Assembly: GCA_963978545.1 (NCBI GenBank)
Contig: OZ021721.1
Location: 35,265,348 to 35,329,347, forward strand
Reading direction: 5' to 3'
Length of the DNA: 64,000 nt
Origin: Linyphia triangularis
Taxonomy: Eukaryota; Arthropoda; Arachnida; Araneae; Linyphiidae
Both the position numbers and the translations under genes were made by a program. The notes beneath the pieces are model-generated. The model was not told where the DNA came from. It saw nothing but the letters and a program-made list of their open reading frames with translations, and did not search any database. How positions within the stretch are numbered: the stretch's first letter is position 1; each line of letters starts with the position of its first letter. This document shows, in pieces, positions 1 through 11,600 of this stretch.

Positions 1-211
1 TATATCAAAATTTACAAAAGTAAATGAAGTTAAAAATACTAGTTTAATTCTGGAGAAATTATTAGTGTGAAAGGATAATAATATAGTTTTGAACTCTGAT
101 TAGACAAGAACAATATATTTTTTGACTTTGAGAATAATCAAAATACTTTTCGAAAATCAGTTTTTAGACAAATTTTATCTGGAGTAATATCAAGATTTAA
201 ATAAGAATTTT

Positions 212-515
212 ATTTCAGTTGATGCATATGCTGGGATGTTTTTCCACTCTCTTCTATAAGAGGAAGCGGTTTGGAGTGGATGCCCTATTGTACTTTTTAC
301 AATGTAGGAAGCTTAAGAAAAGGTTTGTTCTGGTACAATTTCTACCTTATAAATGGTGGCCACAGAACCTGGAAATCAGGGAAATTCGCAGAGCATTCGA
401 TTCTGGAAAATGTCAGGGATTTTTTTAAAATTTCATTAAAAGCAACCAAATTTGAATTGTTTAAACTAGGTTCAACCATATTTCGGCGCTATTTATTACG
501 AAATTTGTAATCGAA
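212..515 (+). other. Conserved exon-like core of the monomer (representative copy)
   Basis: This is the most constant and least AT-rich part of every monomer. It begins after a polypyrimidine-AG motif (TTTATTTCAG, AG at 217-218) that looks like a splice acceptor. Two frames are open: 219-428 (69 codons; TTG start, first ATG at 222) and 271-510 (79 codons; TTG start, first ATG in frame at 280). The same frames recur at the same place in nearly all copies. A T run at 420-426 controls their link: T7 keeps them separate, T8 extends the first to 73 codons, and T6 fuses them into 96 codons (copies at 37969, 43748, 46951, 52731, 62788). The second frame contains RKGLFWYN, which faintly recalls the FWYN region of prolyl 4-hydroxylase alpha subunits, but the conserved residues that should follow are not found. 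It could be a captured exon, a non-coding functional element or chance. I do not call a CDS. Confidence 0.45.
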
Positions 516-626
516 ATCGTCAGAAGTTTAATGTCATGGAACAATTTTAACTTTTCATCACCAGTAAAACTATTTTTAAAAAATTAGTTTATTATCTCTT
601 TAGAATACATTTTCCATTTCATCAAG

Positions 627-839
627 ATGATTAGACATCTGGGAAACCTAAGAAAATTGAAAACGAAAGTTTGCTCTAAATACGGGAAATTTTTTAGAAA
701 CGTGTATAGGAAATCAGGACATTTTTTTCCTTCATTTTTTAGCTACCCTGTAATCGTACTTTTATTTTACCTATGTTTGTCTATTTTGACTCAATATCAT
801 TCTGGATTAGAGGAGTTTAGCCATTTTGCAATTTTTTGA
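627..839 (+). other. Second recurrent open frame of the monomer (representative copy)
   Basis: A 70-codon frame starts at a true ATG in the 849-bp monomers (627, 2335, 4043, 5751) and also at 8318. It carries a hydrophobic stretch (VIVLLFYLCLSIL, around residues 42-54) that could resemble a membrane segment. In the 859-bp monomers the extra 10 bp breaks the link to that ATG, and only a 60-codon frame from a TTG remains. In several copies (for example near 9200, 15240 and 47400) the frame is broken further. Because a common length variant of the repeat destroys the start, translation is unlikely. I read it as a chance open frame in AT-rich DNA. Confidence 0.25.
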
Positions 840-3800
840 TAACTTGTTTTATATCAAAATTTACAAAAGTAAATGAAGTTAAAAATACTAGTTTAATTCT
901 GGAGAAATTATTAGTGTGAAAGGATAATAATATAGTTTTGAACTCTGATTAGACCAGAACAATATATTTTTTGACTTTGAGAATAATCAAAATACTTTTC
1001 GAAAATCAGTTTTTAGACTAATTTTATCTGGAGTAATATCAAGATTTAAATAAGAATTTTATTTCAGTTGATGCATATGCTGGGATGTTTTTCCACTCTC
1101 TTCTGGAAGAGGAAGCGGTTTGGAGTGGATGCCCTATTGTACTTGTTACAATGTAGGAAGCTTAAGAAAAGGTTTGTTCTGGTACAATTTCTACCTTATA
1201 AATGGTGGCCACAGAACCTGGAAATCAGGGAAATTCGCAGAGCATTCGATTCTGGAAAATGTCAGGGATTTTTTTAAAATTTCATTAAAAGCAACCAAAT
1301 TTGAATTGTTTAAACTAGGTTCAACCATATTTCGGCGCTATTTATTACGAAATTTGTAATCGAAATCGTCAGAAGTTTAATGTCATGGAACAATTTTAAC
1401 TTTTCATCACCAGTAAAACTATTTTTAAAAAATTAGTTTATTATCTCTTTAGAATACATTTTCCATTTCATCAAGATGATTAGACATCTGGGAAACCTAA
1501 GAAAATTGGAGAAAATTGAAAACGAAAGTTTGCTCTAAATACGGGAAATTTTTTAGAAACGTGTATAGGAAATCAGGAAATTTTTTTCCTTCATTTTTTA
1601 GCTACCCTATAATCGTACTTTTATTTTACCTATGTTTGTCTATTTTAACTCAATATCATTATAGATTAGAGGAGTTTAGCCATTTTGCAATTTTTTGATA
1701 ACTTGTTTTATATCAAAATTTACAAAAGTAAATGAAGTTAAAAATACTAGTTTAATTCTGGAGAAATTATTAGTGTGAAAGGATAATAATATAGTTTTGA
1801 ACTCTGATTAGACAAGAACAATATATTTTTTGACTTTGAGAATAATCAAAATACTTTTCGAAAATCAGTTTTTAGACTAATTTTATCTGGAGTAATATCA
1901 AGATTTAAATAAGAATTTTATTTCAGTTGATGCATATGCTGGGATGTTTTTCCACTCTCTTCTATAAGAGGAAGCGGTTTGGAGTGGATGCCCTATTGTA
2001 CTTTTTACAATGTAGGAAGCTTAAGAAAAGGTTTGTTCTGGTACAATTTCTACCTTATAAATGGTGGCCACAGAACCTGGAAATCAGGGAAATTCGCAGA
2101 GCATTCGATTCTGGAAAATGTCAGGGATTTTTTTAAAATTTCATTAAAAGCAACCAAATTTGAATTGTTTAAACTAGGTTCAACCATATTTCGGTGCTAT
2201 TTATTACGAAATTTGTAATCGAAATCGTCAGAAGTTTAATGTCATGGAACAATTTTAACTTTTCATCACCAGTAAAACTATTTTTAAAAAATTAGTTTAT
2301 TATCTCTTTAGAATACATTTTCCATTTCATCAAGATGATTAGACATCTGGGAAACCTAAGAAAATTGAAAACGAAAGTTTGCTCTAAATACGGGAAATTT
2401 TTTAGAAACGTGTATAGGAAATCAGGACATTTTTTTCCTTCATTTTTTAGCTACCCTGTAATCGTACTTTTATTTTACCTATGTTTGTCTATTTTGACTC
2501 AATATCATTATAGATTAGAGGAGTTTAGCCATTTTGCAATTTTTTGATAACTTGTTTTATATCAAAATTTACAAAAGTAAATGAAGTTAAAAATACTAGT
2601 TTAATTCTGGAGAAATTATTAGTGTGAAAGGATAATAATATAGTTTTGAACTCTGATTAGACAAGAACAATATATTTTTTGACTTTGAGAATAATCAAAA
2701 TACTTTTCGAAAATCAGTTTTTAGACTAATTTTATCTGGAGTAATATCAAGATTTAAATAAGAATTTTATTTCAGTTGATGCATATGCTGGGATGTTTTT
2801 CCACTCTCTTCTGGAAGAGGAAGCGGTTTGGAGTGGATGCCCTATTGTACTTGTTACAATGTAGGAAGCTTAAGAAAAGGTTTGTTCTGGTACAATTTCT
2901 ACCTTATAAATGGTGGCCACAGAACCTGGAAATCAGGGAAATTCGCAGAGCATTCGATTCTGGAAAATGTCAGGGATTTTTTTAAAATTTCATTAAAAGC
3001 AACCAAATTTGAATTGTTTAAACTAGGTTCAACCATATTTCGGCGCTATTTATTACGAAATTTGTAATCGAAATCGTCAGAAGTTTAATGTCATGGAACA
3101 ATTTTAACTTTTCATCACCAGTAAAACTATTTTTAAAAAATTAGTTTATTATCTCTTTAGAATACATTTTCCATTTCATCAAGATGATTAGACATCTGGG
3201 AAACCTAAGAAAATTGGAGAAAATTGAAAACGAAAGTTTGCTCTAAATACGGGAAATTTTTTAGAAACGTGTATAGGAAATCAGGAAATTTTTTTCCTTC
3301 ATTTTTTAGCTACCCTATAATCGTACTTTTATTTTACCTATGTTTGTCTATTTTGACTCAATATCTTTGTAGATTAGAGGAGTTTAGCCATTTTGCAATT
3401 TTTTGATAACTTGTTTTATATCAAAATTTACAAAAGTAAATGAAGTTAAAAATACTAGTTTAATTCTGGAGAAATTATTAGTGTGAAAGGATAATAATAT
3501 AGTTTTTAACTCTGATTAGACAAGAACAATATATTTTTTGACTTTGAGAATAATCAAAATACTTTTCGAAAATCAGTTTTTAGACTAATTTTATCTGGAG
3601 TAATATCAAGATTTAAATAAGAATTTTATTTCAGTTGATGCATATGCTGGGATGTTTTTCCACTCTCTTCTGGAAGAGGAAGCGGTTTGGAGTGGATGCC
3701 CTATTGTACTTTTTACAATGTAGGAAGCTTAAGAAAAGGTTTGTTCTGGTACAATTTCTACCTTATAAATGGTGGCCACAGAACCTGGAAATCAGGGAAA

Positions 3801-6800
3801 TTCGCAGAGCATTCGATTCTGGAAAATGTCAGGGATTTTTTTAAAATTTCATTAAAAGCAACCAAATTTGAATTGTTTAAACTAGGTTCAACCATATTTC
3901 GGCGCTATTTATTACGAAATTTGTAATCGAAATCGTCAGAAGTTTAATGTCATGGAACAATTTTAACTTTTCATCACCAGTAAAACTATTTTTAAAAAAT
4001 TAGTTTATTATCTCTTTAGAATACATTTTCCATTTCATCAAGATGATTAGACATCTGGGAAACCTAAGAAAATTGAAAACGAAAGTTTGCTCTAAATACG
4101 GGAAATTTTTTAGAAACGTGTATAGGAAATCAGGACATTTTTTTCCTTCATTTTTTAGCTACCCTGTAATCGTACTTTTATTTTACCTATGTTTGTCTAT
4201 TTTGACTCAATATCATTCTGGATTAGAGGAGTTTAGCCATTTTGCAATTTTTTGATAACTTGTTTTATATCAAAATTTACAAAAGTAAATGAAGTTAAAA
4301 ATACTAGTTTAATTCTGGAGAAATTATTAGTGTGAAAGGATAATAATATAGTTTTGAACTCTGATTAGACCAGAACAATATATTTTTTGACTTTGAGAAT
4401 AATCAAAATACTTTTCGAAAATCAGTTTTTAGACTAATTTTATCTGGAGTAATATCAAGATTTAAATAAGAATTTTATTTCAGTTGATGCATATGCTGGG
4501 ATGTTTTTCCACTCTCTTCTGGAAGAGGAAGCGGTTTGGAGTGGATGCCCTATTGTACTTGTTACAATGTAGGAAGCTTAAGAAAAGGTTTGTTCTGGTA
4601 CAATTTCTACCTTATAAATGGTGGCCACAGAACCTGGAAATCAGGGAAATTCGCAGAGCATTCGATTCTGGAAAATGTCAGGGATTTTTTTAAAATTTCA
4701 TTAAAAGCAACCAAATTTGAATTGTTTAAACTAGGTTCAACCATATTTCGGCGCTATTTATTACGAAATTTGTAATCGAAATCGTCAGAAGTTTAATGTC
4801 ATGGAACAATTTTAACTTTTCATCACCAGTAAAACTATTTTTAAAAAATTAGTTTATTATCTCTTTAGAATACATTTTCCATTTCATCAAGATGATTAGA
4901 CATCTGGGAAACCTAAGAAAATTGGAGAAAATTGAAAACGAAAGTTTGCTCTAAATACGGGAAATTTTTTAGAAACGTGTATAGGAAATCAGGAAATTTT
5001 TTTCCTTCATTTTTTAGCTACCCTATAATCGTACTTTTATTTTACCTATGTTTGTCTATTTTAACTCAATATCATTATAGATTAGAGGAGTTTAGCCATT
5101 TTGCAATTTTTTGATAACTTGTTTTATATCAAAATTTACAAAAGTAAATGAAGTTAAAAATACTAGTTTAATTCTGGAGAAATTATTAGTGTGAAAGGAT
5201 AATAATATAGTTTTGAACTCTGATTAGACAAGAACAATATATTTTTTGACTTTGAGAATAATCAAAATACTTTTCGAAAATCAGTTTTTAGACTAATTTT
5301 ATCTGGAGTAATATCAAGATTTAAATAAGAATTTTATTTCAGTTGATGCATATGCTGGGATGTTTTTCCACTCTCTTCTATAAGAGGAAGCGGTTTGGAG
5401 TGGATGCCCTATTGTACTTTTTACAATGTAGGAAGCTTAAGAAAAGGTTTGTTCTGGTACAATTTCTACCTTATAAATGGTGGCCACAGAACCTGGAAAT
5501 CAGGGAAATTCGCAGAGCATTCGATTCTGGAAAATGTCAGGGATTTTTTTAAAATTTCATTAAAAGCAACCAAATTTGAATTGTTTAAACTAGGTTCAAC
5601 CATATTTCGGTGCTATTTATTACGAAATTTGTAATCGAAATCGTCAGAAGTTTAATGTCATGGAACAATTTTAACTTTTCATCACCAGTAAAACTATTTT
5701 TAAAAAATTAGTTTATTATCTCTTTAGAATACATTTTCCATTTCATCAAGATGATTAGACATCTGGGAAACCTAAGAAAATTGAAAACGAAAGTTTGCTC
5801 TAAATACGGGAAATTTTTTAGAAACGTGTATAGGAAATCAGGACATTTTTTTCCTTCATTTTTTAGCTACCCTGTAATCGTACTTTTATTTTACCTATGT
5901 TTGTCTATTTTGACTCAATATCATTATAGATTAGAGGAGTTTAGCCATTTTGCAATTTTTTGATAACTTGTTTTATATCAAAATTTACAAAAGTAAATGA
6001 AGTTAAAAATACTAGTTTAATTCTGGAGAAATTATTAGTGTGAAAGGATAATAATATAGTTTTGAACTCTGATTAGACAAGAACAATATATTTTTTGACT
6101 TTGAGAATAATCAAAATACTTTTCGAAAATCAGTTTTTAGACTAATTTTATCTGGAGTAATATCAAGATTTAAATAAGAATTTTATTTCAGTTGATGCAT
6201 ATGCTGGGATGTTTTTCCACTCTCTTCTATAAGAGGAAGCGGTTTGGAGTGGATGCCCTATTGTACTTTTTACAATGTAGGAAGCTTAAGAAAAGGTTTG
6301 TTCTGGTACAATTTCTACCTTATAAATGGTGGCCACAGAACCTGGAAATCAGGGAAATTCGCAGAGCATTCGATTCTGGAAAATGTCAGGGATTTTTTTA
6401 AAATTTCATTAAAAGCAACCAAATTTGAATTGTTTAAACTAGGTTCAACCATATTTCGGCGCTATTTATTACGAAATTTGTAATCGAAATCGTCAGAAGT
6501 TTAATGTCATGGAACAATTTTAACTTTTCATCACCAGTAAAACTATTTTTAAAAAATTAGTTTATTATCTCTTTAGAATACATTTTCCATTTCATCAAGA
6601 TGATTAGACATCTGGGAAACCTAAGAAAATTGGAGAAAATTGAAAACGAAAGTTTGCTCTAAATACGGGAAATTTTTTAGAAACGTGTATAGGAAATCAG
6701 GAAATTTTTTTCCTTCATTTTTTAGCTACCCTATAATCGTACTTTTATTTTACCTATGTTTGTCTATTTTGACTCAATATCTTTGTAGATTAGAGGAGTT

Positions 6801-8629
6801 TAGCCATTTTGCAATTTTTTGATAACTTGTTTTATATCAAAATTTACAAAAGTAAATGAAGTTAAAAATACTAGTTTAATTCTGGAGAAATTATTAGTGT
6901 GAAAGGATAATAATATAGTTTTTAACTCTGATTAGACAAGAACAATATATTTTTTGACTTTGAGAATAATCAAAATACTTTTCGAAAATCAGTTTTTAGA
7001 CTAATTTTATCTGGAGTAATATCAAGATTTAAATAAGAATTTTATTTCAGTTGATGCATATGCTGGGATGTTTTTCCACTCTCTTCTGGAAGAGGAAGCG
7101 GTTTGGAGTGGATGCCCTATTGTACTTTTTACAATGTAGGAAGCTTAAGAAAAGGTTTGTTCTGGTACAATTTCTACCTTATAAATGGTGGCCACAGAAC
7201 CTGGAAATCAGGGAAATTCGCAGAGCATTCGATTCTGGAAAATGTCAGGGATTTTTTTAAAATTTCATTAAAAGCAACCAAATTTGAATTGTTTAAACTA
7301 GGTTCAACCATATTTCGGCGCTATTTATTACGAAATTTGTAATCGAAATCGTCAGAAGTTTAATGTTATGGAACAATTTTAACTTTTCATCACCAGTAAA
7401 ACTATTTTTAAAAAATTAGTTTATTATCTCTTTAGAATACATTTTCCATTTCATCAAGATGATTAGACATCTGGGAAACCTAAGAAAATTGGAGAAAATT
7501 GAAAACGAAAGTTTGCTCTAAATACGGGAAATTTTTTAGAAACGTGTATAGGAAATCAGGAAATTTTTTTCCTTCATTTTTTAGCTACCCTATAATCGTA
7601 CTTTTATTTTACCTATGTTTGTCTATTTTGACTCAATATCATTATAGATTAGAGGAGTTTAGCCATTTTGCAATTTTTTGATAACTTGTTTTATATCAAA
7701 ATTTACAAAAGTAAATGAAGTTAAAAATACTAGTTTAATTCTGGAGAAATTATTAGTGTGAAAGGATAATAATATAGTTTTGAACTCTGATTAGACAAGA
7801 ACAATATATTTTTTGACTTTGAGAATAATCAAAATACTTTTCGAAAATCAGTTTTTAGACTAATTTTATCTGGAGTAATATCAAGATTTAAATAAGAATT
7901 TTATTTCAGTTGATGCATATGCTGGGATGTTTTTCCACTCTCTTCTGGAAGAGGAAGCGGTTTGGAGTGGATGCCCTATTGTACTTTTTACAATGTAGGA
8001 AGCTTAAGAAAAGGTTTGTTCTGGTACAATTTCTACCTTATAAATGGTGGCCACAGAACCTGGAAATCAGGGAAATTCGCAGAGCATTCGATTCTGGGAA
8101 ATGTCAGGGATTTTTTTAAAATTTCATTAAAAGCAACCAAATTTGAATTGTTTAAACTAGGTTCAACCATATTTCGGCGCTATTTATTACGAAATTTGTA
8201 ATCGAAATCGTCAGAAGTTTAATGTCATGGAACAATTTTAACTTTTCATCACCAGTAAAACTATTTTTAAAAAATTAGTTTATTATCTCTTTAGAATACA
8301 TTTTCCATTTCATCAAGATGATTAGACATCTGGGAAACCTAAGAAAATTGAAAACGAAAGTTTGCTCTAAATACGGGAAATTTTTTAGAAACGTGTATAG
8401 GAAATCAGGACATTTTTTTCCTTCATTTTTTAGCTACCCTATAATCGTACTTTTATTTTACCTATGTTTGTCTATTTTGACTCAATATCATTATAGATTA
8501 GAGGAGTTTAGCCATTTTGCAATTTTTTGATAACTTGTTTTATATCAAAATTTACAAAAGTAAATGAAGTTAAAAATACTAGTTTAATTCTGGAGAAATT
8601 ATTAGTGTGAAAGGATAATAATATAGTTT

Positions 8630-11600
8630 TGAACTCTGATTAGACAAGAACAATATATTTTTTGACTTTGAGAATAATCAAAATACTTTTCGAAAATCAG
8701 TTTTTAGACTAATTTTATCTGGAGTAATATCAAGATTTAAATAAGAATTTTATTTCAGTTGATGCATATGCTGGGATGTTTTTCCACTCTCTTCTGGAAG
8801 AGGAAGCGGTTTGGAGTGGATGCCCTATTGTACTTTTTACAATGTAGGAAGCTTAAGAAAAGGTTTGTTCTGGTACAATTTCTACCTTATAAATGGTGGC
8901 CACAGAACCTGGAAATCAGGGAAATTCGCAGAGCATTCGATTCTGGAAAATGTCAGGGATTTTTTTAAAATTTCATTAAAAGCAACCAAATTTGAATTGT
9001 TTAAACTAGGTTCAACCATATTTCGGCGCTATTTATTACGAAATTTGTAATCGAAATCGTCAGAAGTTTAATGTCATGGAACAATTTTAACTTTTCATCA
9101 CCAGTAAAACTATTTTTAAAAAATTAGTTTATTATCTCTTTAGAATACATTTTCCATTTGATCAAGATGATTAGACATCTGGGAAACCTAAGAAAATTTT
9201 AGAAAATTGAAAACGAAAGTTTGCTCTAAATACGGAAAATTTTTTAGAAACGTGTATAGGAAATCAGGAAATTTTTTTTCCTTCATTTTATAGCTACCCT
9301 GTAATCGTACTTTTATTTTACCTATGTTTGTCTATTTTGACTCAATATCATTCTGGATTAGAGGAGTTTAGCCATTTTGCAATTTTTTGATAACTTGTTT
9401 TATATCAAAATTTACAAAAGTAAATGAAGTTAAAAATACTAGTTTAATTCTGGAGAAATTATTAGTGTGAAAGGATAATAATATAGTTTTGAACTCTGAT
9501 TAGACCAGAACAATATATTTTTTGACTTTGAGAATAATCAAAATACTTTTCGAAAATCAGTTTTTAGACTAATTTTATCTGGAGTAATATCAAGATTTAA
9601 ATAAGAATTTTATTTCAGTTGATGCATATGCTGGGATGTTTTTCCACTCTCTTCTGGAAGAGGAAGCGGTTTGGAGTGGATGCCCTATTGTACTTTTTAC
9701 AATGTAGGAAGCTTAAGAAAAGGTTTGTTCTGGTACAATTTCTACCTTATAAATGGTGGCCACAGAACCTGGAAATCAGGGAAATTCGCAGAGCATTCGA
9801 TTCTGGAAAATGTCAGGGATTTTTTTAAAATTTCATTAAAAGCAACCAAATTTGTATTGTTTAAACTAGGTTCAACCATATTTCGGCGCTATTTATTACG
9901 AAATTTGTAATCGAAATCGTCAGAAGTTTAATGTTATGGAACAATTTTAACTTTTCATCATCAGTAAAACTATTTTAATAAACTAATTTTTTAATCTCTT
10001 TAGAATACATTTTCCATTTGATCAAGATGATTAGACATCTGGGAAACCTAAGAAAATTGGAGAAAATTGAAAACGAAAGTTTGCTCTAAATACGGAAAAT
10101 TTTTTAGAAACGTGTATAGGAAATCAGGAAATTTTTTTCCTTCATTTTATAGCTACCCTGTAATCGTACTTTTATTTTACCTATGTTTGTCTATTTTGAC
10201 TCAATATCATTATAGATTAGAGGAGTTTAGCCATTTTGCAATTTTTTGATAACTTGTTTTATATCAAAATTTACAAAAGTAAATGAAGTTAAAAATACTA
10301 GTTTAATTCTGGAGAAATTATTAGTGTGAAAGGATAATAATATAGTTTTGAACTCTGGTTAGACCAGAACAATATATTTTTTGACTTTGAGAATAATCAA
10401 AATACTTTTCGAAAATCAGTTTTTAGACTAATTTTATCTGGAGTAATATCAAGATTTAAATAAGAATTTTATTTCAGTTGATGCATATGCTGGGATGTTT
10501 TTCCACTCTCTTCTGGAAGAGGAAGCGGTTTGGAGTGGATGCCCTATTGTACTTTTTACAATGTAGGAAGCTTAAGAAAAGGTTTGTTCTGGTACAATTT
10601 CTACCTTATAAATGGTGGCCACAGAACCTGGAAATCAGGGTAATTCGCAGAGCATTCGATTCTGGAAAATGTCAGGGATTTTTTTAAAATTTCATTAAAA
10701 GCAACCAAATTTGAATTGTTTAAACTAGGTTCAACCATATTTCGGCGCTATTTATTACGAAATTTGTAATCGAAATCGTCAGAAGTTTAATGTCATGGAA
10801 CAATTTTAACTTTTCATCACCAGTAAAACTATTTTTAAAAAATTAGTTTATTATCTCTTTAGAATACATTTTCCATTTAATCAAGATGATTAGACATCTG
10901 GGAAACCTAAGAAAATTGGAGAAAATTGAAAACGAAAGTTTGCTCTAAATACGGGAAATTTTTTAGAAACGTATATAGGAAATCAGGAAATTTTTTTCCT
11001 TCATTTTTTAGCTACCCTATAATCGTACTTTTATTTTACCTATGTTTGTCTATTTTGACTCAATATCATTGTAGATTAGAGGAGTTTAGCCATTTTGCAA
11101 TTTTTTGATAACTTGTTTTATATCAAAATTTACAAAAGTAAATGAAGTTAAAAATACTAGTTTAATTCTGGAGAAATTATTAGTGTGAAAGGATAATAAT
11201 ATAGTTTTTAACTCTGATTAGACAAGAACAATATATTTTTTGACTTTGAGAATAATCAAAATACTTTTCGAAAATCAGTTTTTAGACTAATTTTATCTGG
11301 AGTAATATCAAGATTTAAATAAGAATTTTATTTCAGTTGATGCATATGCTGGGATGTTTTTCCACTCTCTTCTGGAAGAGGAAGCGGTTTGGAGTGGATG
11401 CCCTATTGTACTTTTTACAATGTAGGAAGCTTAAGAAAAGGTTTGTTCTGGTACAATTTCTACCTTATAAATGGTGGCCACAGAACCTGGAAATCAGGGA
11501 AATTCGCAGAGCATTCGATTCTGGAAAATGTCAGGGATTTTTTTAAAATTTCATTAAAAGCAACCAAATTTGAATTGTTTAAACTAGGTTCAACCATATT

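Larger units (their letters stand above)
1..7300 (+). repeat. Higher-order repeat, 3,416-bp tetramer (about 2.1 copies)
   Basis: Four monomers of 849+859+849+859 bp repeat as a unit. Diagnostic variants recur exactly 3,416 bp apart: AGACCAGAAC at about 950 and 4366; TTTCGGTGCTA in the monomers at 1927 and 5343; AGTTTTTAACTC at 3501 and 6917; the TCATTCTGG variant at about 797 and 4213; and TCTTTGTAG near 3363 and 6779. Some variants break the period: TTCTATAAG or TTCTGGAAG at the 219/3635 pair, and ACTTGTTAC or ACTTTTTAC at the 2776/6192 pair. The copies have therefore diverged slightly or been converted. The period fails after about 7.3 kb, where two 859-bp monomers follow each other. All monomers here are class A. 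Confidence 0.88.

Noticed and set aside
219..428. Calling the repeated 69-, 79- and 60-codon frames as real protein-coding genes
   Set aside because: Most depend on a TTG start, which is not credible for a eukaryotic gene. They have no known domain, and homopolymer and 10-bp indels between copies change their ends freely.
660..690. A CENP-B box near CTCTAAATACGGGA
   Set aside because: CGGG and the central A fit, but two of the four bases of the TTCG part do not. Many monomers have CGGA instead of CGGG.
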